DNA of 64,000 nucleotides, taken from contig JARGXX010000103.1 of the NCBI GenBank assembly GCA_030374765.1, positions 408,265 to 472,264 on the forward strand. Reading direction: 5' to 3'. This document shows positions 43,854 to 54,811 of this stretch, piece by piece. The notes beneath the pieces are model-generated. The model worked only from the letters and a program-made list of their open reading frames with translations, had not been told where the DNA came from and ran no database searches. Position numbers and translations under genes: made by a program. Every line of letters starts with the position of its first letter. Position 1 is the first letter of the stretch. The stretch is from Agarophyton chilense (lineage: Eukaryota > Rhodophyta > Florideophyceae > Gracilariales > Gracilariaceae).

Positions 43854-45234
43854 GCACAGCAGTCGATTCAACTACTAAGAAACATGAAAAAACTGTGAAT
43901 CATGATATAATAACAATGAATCATCATTTCAAGTATAGGAAACACCGAAGGCAGTTGGAAGATATCATTTAAGAACGAAATCAACTGCAAATAATCGTAT
44001 AGGAGAAGTCCGTGGTCCTAAAAACTCGTAAGGTAAATAGAACTCTTCCATAAAAAACCAAAGAAGGAACCGCATTGGAGACGCTAGTTGGCATGAATAT
44101 AATGTGCACAGATATATCCATAGTCTAACTTTTAATGTGAGACGCGGGAATCACAATGGATAGGACGCATGGAGCAACCAGAACAGGCTGAAACACAGAA
44201 TTATTCCGACAGGCATCCAGAAGTTAATTTTCAAAAGGGTTTTGGGGAACAGGAACGATGGTTAGGACCAACCTCCCGATCTGAAAAATACGCCTCTGTT
44301 ATCTTTTCACCTGGAACATGTTCTGGAACCCACCAAACTGGTTCAAAACTTCCGAGTACTGCGCATGGCACGGTAGCAAGCATTCAAGGAGCGTCGAAGC
44401 CGCTGAAACGGAGGTAGGCTGGGCTCTTATTAAAATAATCGCGTAAAAATGGCGGCTACAAGCCAGTAGTTTGAACAAGGCCAGAGAATCCGACATCAGG
44501 TTCGAAGTTTGGCGGAACATTCATTGCGAACAGGAGACAAAAAGGGCCACCAGCTTTCTGGTAGCAAGGCTGAAATGAAGTCACGCTTTTCGAAAGAAAC
44601 AAAGTGCGACCTAAAGAGAATAGATTGGACAGGATAAAACGTCCTTAAAGTCGTGAAAGATTCTTTAAAATGGCTTTATGATTTGGTACTCCCGATAGTC
44701 TCAAAAATGGGACACTTTTTTGGGAGAATATAGGCCGTGGCGGGGTACGGTTTCTTACTATGCAGGCTCGAAAGCATCCCAATCTAGCTCAGACTCCTAA
44801 CTGTAGTTTTCGCTCTCAACGAAAATGGGGTCCAATTTCTTGAGGGTACAGTCGGTTCCCTGTATGGTGCTCCAATAAACAAACTTGCATGTGTTCTGAA
44901 TGGCCCGTGTAGTTATGAATAATATACGACCCAAGGGCTGAACTTAATCACGGTAAATATCCACATCAAGATTAAGAAAATCCCCGCCGGTATCGAAAGA
45001 GGCAAACTCAGCTTAAATGTACATCAAAATATTCTACACAGGAAAGCCAGTCAAAAAACTGAAATGATACCCCCCACGAATCTTTAATACGTCGTACAAG
45101 AAAATCAGTGATGTCATCGTGATGTCACGGACGAAGCAGCGGATGGTGACGACGGTTCGAGACGAAAGCGGAAGCGCACGACAAATAGAGAGCATTAGAA
45201 TGGCAACATCGGCAGCAACAACATCGGCAACCAC
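43854..45234. other. No gene recognised
   Basis: Expected Helitron continuation is not detectable. Short frames at 44169-44417 (+) and 44520-44299 (-) overlap on opposite strands. No motif seen. Confidence 0.45.
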
Positions 45235-47197
45235 TTGATCGACCAGCACCCGACCAAGTTTACCGCGTACAAAGCGTTGATGAAGCAGCCTGACATGACG
45301 TGGGCCAAGCTCCGCGATTTCTTTGATAAGACGACGGTTAGTGTCTTCTTCGAGAAGCGCTCTACGGTTGTTGGGCGCAAGCGCATCTTTGCCTTAGAAA
45401 AGACCATCGTTCGAAGTGATCATGAACAACTTCATGATTCCCGACTCGAATGCGCGGGGTGACGATGACTCAGTGTCGAACGCTGACGACGTCGAGTTTC
45501 TGTCCGGAGACGGTGGGATCGATATTTTCGTGCCGCAGCACAAGGTCGCTGAAAATGTAGCCAAGATTGTGTCATGCGATACTCTCGTGATTCGAAATCT
45601 CGTGCAGTTCGACTACGTCGTATCGCTTCTCAGCGCCTGCCTATCGTTTCGCCAAACATCAAAAGCTGTTCAAGAGAACCGCGACCGACTTGGCGCCGCT
45701 TGCACAATTAGTTGTGTTTCTGAGTGAGACGCTTCAAACTTTGAGTGCATCACCTGCGCCCTAGGCCTTCCGATGCTCCGTGACTTGATGTCGCACGACT
45801 GGGAGTTCTGCGTGGCCGACTGATGTGTCGACGAACGACTTCGGCAATTCTCATCTTGACGTCCGCATTCGTATGCCCGGTATCCACGTCGCCGACAATC
45901 TGCTGTCGTTTCATGTTTTCGCGATTTTTCTTTTCGAGGCGTCACACAGCGGCGTCTCACTCTTTTCTATTTTATATAAGGTTTTTGACGCGCTATGTCC
46001 CGCGTGGAAGGAGAAGATTATCCGGTCGTCTACTGACGGCGCCCCGAAAATGATAGGGTGCAATGTTGGATTCATCACGTGGCTTGCCAACGTTGCCATT
46101 GGCGGAAAGGTCTATGGCGTGTGGTGTCTAGCAAATCAACTAGATCTCGTTGTGAGGGCCGGGCTATAAGCTATAGCCGATGATGGGGGCTTTCCGTTCG
46201 TCAATATTGGGACAACCGTAATTGTATGGCTGCGGCCAGAACACTGTTATTCGAAAGATGAAAAGTAAGCGTCCGTGTTAAATCAGCGTGAGGTTGGTCT
46301 CTTTTTCACAGGTGCTGAAGTGGCTTCTTGCAAATATCAAGAGGGTTTGCGCTTACTTTATCAAAGATAACCACCTGAACGCTCCAACCCCGGAATGGTG
46401 GCTCGCATTTATGTTTGTACAGCACTTCCTTCTTGCAATTAACATCATATTCAAGGCCTTACAAACCGATTCAACTGTTGTGAGCAAGAAGTACGACGCC
46501 GTGTGGAACCTGCTTCTACAACTTCAGGAGAACTGCTCCGCCCAGCATGAAAAGTCTTTTGACCTCTCTACGCCGGCGATGTTTGGGGATGGCTTTCTTC
46601 TAGCAGGGAAGTTCAAGGTTATATTCAGCGGCTCGCAACAACTCCTTCACGGCATCGACTGTTGCGCGCGCGTGTGATGTGCTTTTCGTGACGGTGCTGG
46701 ACGGCTTGGTGAAAATTCTGGAAAGCAAGCAGTCTTCTCGTCAGAAACTGCTTGAATACCCTTCGCCGTGTCTACCAAGGGGGTTCATCCAGATGTCTAT
46801 CATTGACTTCGTATATTTGGCAGGCTATAACAAGTTCCAGCTGCGTTCAGCGTTTGGCGACGAGTATCTGAAGACGATTTCCCGGCAGCAACAACAGCTT
46901 GTTTGCATTGCATCTCAGGATCCACCTTTATACTCGCAGTTGAGCCGTTCTCTGCCGAATAGACAAGTCTTTTCGAAGTCTTAGACTCCTTGCGGCTGTC
47001 GTTTCCGAGAGCTTTTGCTATTTTCGGCGGTACTCGAAACACTTATACAAACATCGAGCCACGTGGAGTCTGACTTTTCGTTGTTGTGCTATCGCCGCAA
47101 CTCGAACTGCTCTGGGTTGACTGACTTCGCGCCCGAAGGAGTCGTGTATTCTAAGCAATTCTTCGACCTTCAGAAGGCAGTGAAGCAGCTCGAGTAG
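45235..47197 (+). pseudogene. hAT-like transposase remnant
   Basis: Successive frames on the plus strand carry blocks of a hAT-type transposase. KLRDFFDKTTVSVFFEK lies near 45300. SHLDVRIRMPGIHVADNL (about 45850) precedes RSSTDGAPKMIGCNVGFITW (about 46023-46085) with a catalytic-type Asp in the DGA motif, then VWCLANQLDLVVRAGL, the W-C-x-A-H-Q-x-x-LV-type block, in which the usual His is Asn. TPEWWLAFMFVQHFLLA lies at about 46390. The C-terminal dimerisation region has ETLIQTSSHVESDFSLL and SKQFFDLQKAVKQLE (47035-47195). At least five stops or frameshifts interrupt it. An upstream zinc-finger domain was not identified, nor the 8-bp duplication. Confidence 0.82.
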
Positions 47198-47718
47198 TCT
47201 CGGGCCACATAATTTCGTCATTGGGAGCAATAAAAGCTGACCTGGCCGGTCATACGGTGTGGCGCACTAGTTGTACTAATCTAAGACCCTAACCCTGTAC
47301 TTAAAATATCTATTATCGTACAACTAGGGCAGTATACTAGTTTAAAGTGCTTTGATCATGTGGTATGCCTGCATGGGCTAAAATTGGACCCTTCTCAAAC
47401 TCTGATAGAAGAGGTCAACGAGGCACGGGTTTAGAGGTCACGGAGGTCAGGTCATTGTTATTGGATGTGATTGGCATTGAGTAAAATGTATACGCCTTTA
47501 TGAATTGTTTTGCAAGGTAGCGGATGTTGAAGCCCGGTCTTTCATTCGCCAGAGATTTGACTCCGGCGAAGTCATGTCGAATCGGGACTTGCAGTATGGG
47601 CGGGGCCACAAATGCGAGCTTATTGTTGTTGTTGTTGATGTGATGATGGTCAACCCTTCTTGACTCCTCTTCCGTCACCCATGTTTCAGCGTCTTGCCAT
47701 CTTTCGTAATTATGGATA
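47198..47718. other. Spacer between hAT remnant and Hint pseudogene
   Basis: One minus-strand frame (47678-47415, 87 codons) with an Asn run from a TTG/TTA microrepeat near 47623-47640. No family recognised. Confidence 0.4.
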
Positions 47719-48090
47719 CCCCTTGCCTATCGCGTCAATTCTAGAGGGGCACAACGAATACTCGGATGTCTTCATGTTCACCCATCGATCAACAAATTTT
47801 GGTTCACATTTGTACAGCTGAGAACATCCTCAGGTAAGCTTCTGAAGCTCACCCCTGGGCACTACGTGTATTTGGATGGCACTGTAAAGGTGGCTCACGA
47901 GGCAGAAATTGGAGAGGTTGTGGCTGCTGGCTCTCGGAAAAGAGAGGTTATCCCGGATACACAACTGGAGATGGAGGCCGGTATTTAGAACCCCCAACCT
48001 AACCATTACAATATAGTGGTTGATGGTGTCGTAAGTTCGACGTATACACGCGCAGTTGCTCCGAAACTAGCAGACAGTTGACTTGCACCA
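47719..48090 (+). pseudogene. Hint domain (Hedgehog/Hog-type autoprocessing module), decayed
   Basis: Two frames joined by a frameshift near 47800 give a recognisable Hint core. NEYSDVFMFTHRST lies at 47755-47796. FTFVQLRTSSGKLLKLTPGH follows and continues YVYLDG (47802-47880); TPGH is the conserved T-x-x-H of the Hint active site. AEIGEVVAAGS comes next, then after a TAG (47996-47998) HYNIVVDGVVSSTYT and AVAPKLADS, a TGA (48079-48081) and LAPLR. This matches the second half of Hog-type domains, which cleave their own peptide bond by N-S acyl shift. The N-terminal catalytic Cys was not found, so the domain is truncated and broken. It is unclear whether a secreted N-terminal partner ever existed here. 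Confidence 0.75.
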
Positions 48091-49284
48091 CTGAGGTTGG
48101 TACATAAGCAGATCAATACGTATACTTCCATTAATTATGGAGGGCCAAAGTTGACGAAAGTAGTCTTCTCGTCGGGGGCTGTAATCGATGGCAGGTTCGA
48201 AAACTGTGCTCAGTGCTGTACATTGCCAAGTCCGGATTGATGAATAGTTTTACCAACCTTCGAACTGAGAGCCTCAACCGTTATCCATAAAGCTCTCTGC
48301 GGTGGAGTTAACCCTTGGAGTAGTTTTTATCACCATGAAGTGATCACGACCCGTACATCGGTCCATACCGTTCACATTTCTCTTATTGGCTGTTGCTTAA
48401 AAGCAACGTCTGGCTGAGAATTGCCGGCTGCGCTACTGGCCCGGGTAAACGCACCAAAGCAATCAAGTACGAAGGTTGTTGAACCTGGAAACAAATGCAC
48501 GACGAGAATCGGTCGGTCATGGTTGAATCTTGGCGGTTTGAATAGTTCTTCTCACAACGTCTTACTCTCTCGCGATTATTGCTGTGGTTGAGAAAAGGTG
48601 GGTAAAACACTACAACAGCTCAGACTGCGCTTGAAGCGGTTAAGCGGAGAGTTGCAAGAGAGGCAATCGCACCTTTTGCGCGAACTGCGTGTGTGCGGCG
48701 GGGCGTCGAGATTAATAAAGTGGACGGAAGGTAGAATGGAGACGAAAACCCTGAGACGAAAGAGGGCACGCAGACAAACGGGTTCAACGGGGTCTCGTGA
48801 TCTGTCCCGTGCAACAAGGCCTACAGAACCTGAGTCAGAGAGACTGTGGTGTAAATTGCTGACAGCGTGGGTAGGGTTTTGGCTTGAACCCGAAAAAGAT
48901 ACAGGCCGGGAAAGCAGCGGTCGCTCATTCAACAGAATTCCGCACGCGCGGGCGCGATAGATGTGCGCCAGCGATCTCTGCCGCCGACGCTGCCCCCGAC
49001 GGCGACGGCGAGCACGCCATGCAATAGAGCGCGCGGGCTCTGGCGCCGCGCCGGAGAGCCTCCGCCACGCAGAAGGAGCACCGCCACACAATGCAGTTCC
49101 GCCGTGTGGGGCTTTCGCGGCGGCGTCCCACCGGCGCGGCCCGCAGCCGTTGGAGTGGCTGGGTTACGCATCGCCTTCCACTCTCTCATCGCCAACGGCG
49201 GTTCGACGCGACATGCAACGCTCAGCGTGGAGGAATGTGTGCGGCGTACGCGCGGAGCCCCCTGCCCTCATGCTCGCTCCCCCC
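48091..49284. other. GC-rising region upstream of MED15
   Basis: From about 48600 the sequence becomes GC-rich and long frames appear on both strands (48598-48960 +, 49091-48576 -, 48963-49421 +). They overlap one another and are arginine- or proline-rich, as expected from composition. None has a motif, so I do not call a gene. A divergent or 5' non-coding exon of MED15 cannot be excluded. Confidence 0.4.
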
Positions 49285-49622
49285 CTCCCCCCGTTCTGAT
49301 CTGGTCCTTCTGCGCCCGGTACAAATGGCCGCCTTGCCCGCTCTCCACCGCTTCTCTTCCGCTTCCCTTCGTGCCCCTTCCCTTCCCTTCCCGCCCTCGC
49401 CATTTCCCAGTCTTATCTTGAGTACAAAACTCTGTGACCGTCTTCTCGCGCGCGCTTCACCACATCTTTGCTTCACTGCCACTCTGTCACATTGTGCTTT
49501 GCTTCTCGTTCTACTCTTCCTCATCTCTCTCCATTTTAGCGCTCTCTCTTTGCTCCGTCAACTCCGCATCTTGTTTGCAATCTTGGACCGTATTTGTTGC
49601 TTCCGCTCTGCACACACTTAAC
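49285..49622 (+). promoter_or_regulatory. Pyrimidine-rich leader / probable MED15 promoter and 5' UTR
   Basis: The plus strand is dominated by C and T: a run CCCCCCCTCCCCCC near 49277, then repeated CTTCCCTTCC and TTCTC blocks up to the MED15 start at 49623. No TATA box is placed with confidence. Strand-biased pyrimidine tracts before start codons are consistent with a TATA-less promoter and leader. This is inference from composition only. Confidence 0.4.
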
Positions 49623-52600
49623 ATGGAACACGTACGACAATGGCAGCGCGAGATGGCGGGAGACGTCCGTATCAGGGTCTGCCGCCACATTCTTGAAAAG
49701 ATACTCAGGCTCTTCCCAGATGTCGAAAATCACGACACACTCCGTGTTCAAATACGCAACTTTGAGTTCCGCGTGTTTCAGACCGCCTTGAGCCGCCATG
49801 AATACTTGAGGCGCATTGCTGAAGGTCTTACTCAGATTGAGCACAATCAGCGCGCTCGTCTGAATCAAGTGGCAATGACTTCTCATCCGGCGGCTCCCGC
49901 TGGGCAGCCCGTGCAATCTAACCAATCCATGCAGAACGTACGGGCCGTTCAGCGCACCGAAGCCGCTCAGGATGCGCAACGTGTTCAGGGTGCTCAAGGC
50001 GTCCCGAGTGTGCAGGCTCCGAATGGCTTTGGGGACATTCAGAGCATTCAGGGTTTGCAAGGCGCCCAAACGGTGCAGGGCGCTCAGGGCGCCCAGGTCA
50101 TGCAGGGCATGCACCCCAGCAATCTTGCGCAGACCGGGGCGGGCGTCTATCCGGTGCGAAGTATGCAAGGCGTACCGGAAGCACAGGCACAAGCTGGTTT
50201 TTGTCAACAAATACGTGATGCACAACAGGCACAGGCACAGGCTCATCACCAAAGCCAACAACTGCTTGCTCAGCAGATACGCCATCGTCAAATGGTACAG
50301 GCCTACCAAATGCTGCTGCAACGCCAACAGGAACAACAGCGGCCGCAAAATCTGCAAAACCAGCAGCAAGCGCAGCCAGGCGTGCAAGCTGGTGGACAAG
50401 CCAGCGTCCCGAGTAGAGGACAAGAGCCTCCGAAGGAGACCAGTGCTGCATCGAAACGTCAGCGATCTAATGTAGGTGGAAAGGTATGTTTTTTCATCTT
50501 TCACACGTCTCCTCACGATTCAGTGCGACTAACATACATACCATGGTCACATTTCTTATTTTCTGCCATCAATGTCAGATGAAGTCTAGCACATCGCCCG
50601 CGAAGACCACAGCCACTGCCCACACCTTCACCCCTACCTCAAGAAGCGCGGGGGCCAAGAACCACGCTTCCCCACAACGAGTAACGCTGAAGCATTGAGC
50701 CGCGCCACTCAAGTAACTGCCAACCAGGCGGCGTTCGCAAATGCGCAGGCCGCCCTGGCCAGCTTTCCGCCCATCGCCCAACAAGAATATGCCAGGGCTC
50801 TTGCTTACCAGCAGGCAACGCAGATCGCAGCTGCTTCGCAATCCCAGCCTTCTGTTGCCATGCAAGCCCCGACACACCAGCCGTGCACAAGTCAGGCAGG
50901 GTCACAGGCCCAGCATATTTCTCAAGCTGGCGTGGTTCCCAATATGCCAGGTGTGAATCAACGGGCATCGCAGGCGTTTCCTGCTCCCATAGGCATTTAC
51001 GCAGGCAATGGCGTTTCGCAAGGCATTCATCACGGTGTGGACACGCAGGGTCGAAATCCCCTGATGGCGGACGCTCGTGCCAGAGCAGGACCTATGCCGG
51101 AACAGTACGGTCTTATCGCGCAGATGGCAGCCGCTGTTGGAGTAAGCATCACGCCCGTACAGCTTAGTCAATGCACGCGGGAGCAGTTGGCGCATTTCGT
51201 CGGCAATATCAGGGCTCGCACCTCCAATTTGCAGAACGCATCCATTTCCATGAGACAACAGCAAAACATGCGTCGTGTGAATGAAGCTCAGGCGCATGTG
51301 AATCTGAACACTGCTGCTCTGGACAGCATGAATGCAGCAAAATGGAGAGGACAACCTGGAACCCAGGCAGCCGCTGCTGGTCAAGCCGTGGCGAGTTCGC
51401 CAAGCGAGGTGAATCGCGCTCTTGCGATGCAAAACCGAAGCCTACAACACGCTGGCGAACAGTCTCTACAGTACCGGGTTCAACAACAGCAACAGCACCG
51501 GCAAAGCGCTGCCATGCACGGGAATGCACCAGCGCTGGTTGCGCAGATGAATCGAGCGCCAGGCTTAACCCACGCTCACATGAACGCGATCTTGGCCAGC
51601 CAAAAAGCCCAGCAAGAAAGAACAAATGCTGCGCTTCAAGATCAGCGACGAGCATCGGCGCAGGCCGTTCAGAATGTAAATCAGTCGCTGAATGTGCAAG
51701 CCGCAGCTGGCACCATCTCAAGAATGGTACCGAGCAGTCTAGCAACCTGCTCGGTGGCCCCTCCTGTCTCTGTGTCTGCGAATGCAGTACCCGCTACATT
51801 TACCCATGCCGAAATGTTTTGGAACAGGCTTGAAGATATTCAAAGAAAGTACAAAGCCACATTCGACCACTTACATCCACGTATCCTGAAACTGCAATTC
51901 AAGGATGAAGTGCGAAAGGACGAGATCTTCAAGCGTTTAACCGACTGCCACATAATTCTGAGTCTGACGCGTGTGGAACAAGTACCGGAAGGGGTTGATT
52001 TTGGCGTGCTACAGCGCACTGAGAACTTTCTGTATCAGCTTGTGCACTTGTATGGGTTGAGTACTGCCAACCACGCGACGCTTGCTTCAAAGAAAAAGGC
52101 AAACTCACAAACTCGTGCGGTTTCGGCAGCAGCTGCGCCCGCGGTAGCCGGAGGCAGACCTATTCGGGAGTTGGAAAATGCGCAGGCGCGAGCTGCACAA
52201 CAGCGCCAAGCCGTACCCGTTCGTCAACAGAACGCGCGAAGAGCTGAAGAGCTGAAGAGCCATAGCCATTTGCCAAATGTCCAGCAACAGGGCCTCGCAT
52301 CTCCACAGAACCATTCGTCGACCAAAATCAACCCCCGGCAACAACCCAGTGCATCCTGCGTCCCGAGTCGACAGAATCAGGCAGGCATTGCTTCATCGCC
52401 TGCCGGAGTGGACGTCTCGAAGCTTGTAACTCCAGCACAATCTCAGACACAGCGACATGTGCGTGCTAAAGCGGTAGAGGCACCACGAGCAGGAAAAGGC
52501 CGGGTGAACGGGGCTGCGCAAATGAATGTGGTTAGTGGTACGGCTGGGGTTGGCAGTGCACCGACATCTGCGCGACAAGAAATGGCACAAGTGGTAGCGC

Positions 52601-53925
52601 AAATGTCAACGGCAGGTCGGGGTAACAGTTCCAGTGACGTGCAGATGAGGCACCACACACAAACGGAAACGGATAGGCCTTCCAAGACTGGGGCAGCGGC
52701 ACAGGTTCAGCAGAAAGCGGCTAGGCCGGGTGCGCTCGAGTCTGCTGTGGCGACACATGGACAGAAACTTGTGGGGGCTCAAGCTCAAGCGCGGACACAG
52801 GCACAGGCAGATCAGCACTTGCGGCATCGTCAGGCCCAGCAGGAAACGGCAAGGCTGCCACAGCAGCGTGCGACAGGAGCAGCGGCAGTGGGAATGCGGA
52901 CAAACCAAGATGGAGCGTTCGCAAATTTGGAAAGCGATGTAGGTGGCAGTTCGAAAGGGCGGAAGAATATGACGCAGCTCGAACATCGCAACTCTACATC
53001 CCCTGGTACGAATGCTGCGCCGGGCGTGACCAGCGACGGGCGTCAGGGCACAGCGAACAAAAGTAGGGCGGCTAGTGGGGTCGCAAAGGCCAGTGGGGCA
53101 GCAGCGGGCAGGGAGGAGCCTGATCCGTCCGGAGAAAGAAACGCTGCATTAACACCGGACGCAAGGGCAATGAGTGAAAAGAACTCGAGAGGGAAAACAG
53201 GGTGCGAGACGTCAAGCAAAGTCGATGCGACGCAGAGACTGAAACAACTCGAGGCCATGGTAAAGGACGTGACCAATCAAGTGAGCTTGTTGGAGTCATG
53301 GGAAGCGGAGGCCAAGCGTCGGAGGAGCGAACGAATTCGGAGCGCATTGGCAGCGTTGCGAAAACGTGGGAGAGCTTCGGCGTCGGATGAGGAAGATGAA
53401 ACCGCGAAGAGGGGGCAGAAACGCAGGGGATCGTCGGCTGATGTGGAGAACTGCGAAAAGGGAGACGAGGCGATCGACACAAAAGCGCCCGAATGTTCAA
53501 CCAACAGCGTACTTCATTTGGCCAAGAAACCAAGGCATGAGCCTGAGGATATGCAGCTGTTGCGCGAGGCGATGAGAATGGATGTGGAAGCTGTCGCGAA
53601 ACGTAACCCGCGGATGCAGGTGAAGGTCATTGAAGAATTTGGGCACCCTGTTGTGGTGTGCACGCTGCACCTTGCGGAGATGCAGCTGCCGAAGTTGAAG
53701 TTGCGCGTCCCGCATGGATACCCGCGGAAGGGAGGAGCGACATATGGGTTTGAGCGATCGCCAATGGAGTGCACGGGATGGATCAGAGATGCACAGAAGC
53801 GGTTTGGAAAGCGGCTGTCGACCGCATCGTCTGCGAATGTGGCGACGATTTTGGATGTTTGGGCACGCGAAGCGGAGGCGGCCGCAACTGAAGCCTCAGC
53901 GTCACAGGTCGAGCGGAGATGCTAA
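49623..53925 (+). CDS. Mediator complex subunit 15 (MED15), KIX-domain coactivator
   Basis: About 1398 aa in two exons (49623-50483, 50590-53925). The ATG at 49623 opens a KIX domain (residues 1-80: WQREMAGDVRIRVCRHILEK, then RIAEGLTQIE), which in MED15 binds transcription-factor activation domains. Residues about 95-275 are Q/A/G-rich with a degenerate VQGAQ repeat, and exon 2 continues Q/A/S-rich. At about 690-775 a conserved block starts EMFWNRLEDIQRKYKATFDH. At about 1165-1215 there is a basic coiled coil. The last 130 residues match the MED15 C-terminal domain (LPKLKLRVPHGYPRK and LDVWAREAEAAA), which joins the Mediator tail in the nucleus. It acts in RNA polymerase II transcription. It is GC-rich compared with its flanks and is the only intact host gene in the window. 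The exact splice acceptor is uncertain. Confidence 0.92.
50484..50589 (+). other. MED15 intron (106 bp, acceptor ambiguous)
   Basis: The donor is AAG|GTATGT at 50484 in phase 0. The best-looking acceptor (TGTCAG|ATG, intron end 50578) leads into a 40-codon S/T/P-rich frame that ends at a TGA at 50696-50698. Using TCTAG|CAC (end 50589) keeps phase 0 and opens directly into the 1100-codon downstream frame. I prefer the latter because the frame stays open. A one- or two-base sequencing or assembly error after the first acceptor is the alternative. Confidence 0.6.
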
Positions 53926-54107
53926 CCTTGTGGATTGAAAATAATGTGTTTCCCTTGTAGTTTTTAGGGGTCAACCTTGTGGATTGAAATAATGTATTAC
54001 TGTACACTAGTGGTTTTTAGTGGCCGACCTTGTTGATTGAAAATAATGTATCACACGTAGTTTTTAGTGGCCCACGTTGTGGATTGAAAATAATGTATTA
54101 GGTTTTC
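53926..54107 (+). repeat. Tandem ~50-bp repeat, about 3.7 copies, in MED15 3' flank
   Basis: Units start at 53926, 53975, 54028 and 54075, each beginning CCTTGTGGATTGAAAATAAT (with small changes) and the first three ending in GTAGTTTTTAGTGG-like sequence. The array begins on the first base after the TAA stop. Unit lengths are 49, 53 and 47 bp plus a partial unit of 33 bp. Confidence 0.9.
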
Positions 54108-54411
54108 TCGAAAACCGACCACATCACTTAAAGACCTAGAAGTGAAAAGTGAAAAGAAAATTCTGCCTGGCAATTGAGAGTACGACAACGTATTTTTGAA
54201 TGGCAATTACGGCAAGGACGAGGACGAAAGTTCTATCCGTGAATGAAAGCCGTCCCTCTTGTGAGTGGAAGGTGCTAACTCTCGTCCTTACTTTGTTGTC
54301 GCCGTCGCTTTGCTCTCTAGTGTCTATACGGCCAGAGAGACAGTTCGAAATTGGTTATTTTTTGAAAGGTAGTTCTGTTTCATACACAGCTCCCAAAAAT
54401 TTTTTTTTAGA

Positions 54412-54448
54412 GGGCAACTGCAACGAAGGCAACTGCAACGAAGGCAAC
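54412..54448. repeat. Duplicated 15-bp LTR end beside Ty3-B
   Basis: TGCAACGAAGGCAAC occurs at 54419-54433 and again at 54434-54448, where it is the LTR terminus. A partial third copy (GGCAAC) ends at 54418. The outer copy carries the target duplication GCAAC at its end. Confidence 0.85.
54429..54433. other. Target site duplication GCAAC (left) of Ty3-B
   Basis: Five bases before the LTR start TGCAACG, matching 60268-60272. Because the flank repeats the LTR end, GCAAC also occurs at 54414-54418. Confidence 0.85.
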
Positions 54449-54779
54449 TAGGCTAGAGTGGCTATCGGGGAGCGCGGTGCGATGTTCGAGTGATGCAATG
54501 TGTTGTACTTTACTTTTCCTACGGTCTGAGATCTTATCCCCCAAAAGTCACTAAAGTCGGGGACCAGGTCCTCCTTATATAGACTTTTGACCCCCTCTAA
54601 ATAGCCCTTAAACGCATTTTTTCTAGATTGTTCTAGACTCATCTAAGAAGTTTCTAGAATAGAGAGAAACTTCTAGATAGTTCTAAATGCATAACATATG
54701 CATCAATATTACACAAATGATGCAACATCTCTACAATGATGTTGCTTGAAAGAAGTACTATCTGTACATGTTTGTTGCA
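54434..54779 (-). repeat. Ty3-B 3' LTR
   Basis: 346 bp, TG...CA. Differs from the other LTR by about eight changes, including a 2-bp indel near GAGAGAAAC. Confidence 0.95.
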
Positions 54780-54802
54780 CTATTTCCTCCTCCTTCATAT
54801 TG
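54780..54802 (-). other. Polypurine tract of Ty3-B
   Basis: The minus strand reads GAAGGAGGAGGAAATAG immediately before the 3' LTR start. Confidence 0.8.
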
Positions 54803-54811
54803 ACGCCCACT

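Noticed and set aside
48576..49524. Several long overlapping ORFs upstream of MED15 on both strands
   Set aside because: Arg/Pro/Ala-rich frames overlap in many phases, as expected from GC-rich sequence. No domain and no consistent model.
49536..50516. 326-codon minus-strand ORF opposite MED15 exon 1
   Set aside because: It mirrors the Q-rich plus-strand codons (giving Leu/Ala-rich shadow frames). The plus strand has KIX homology.
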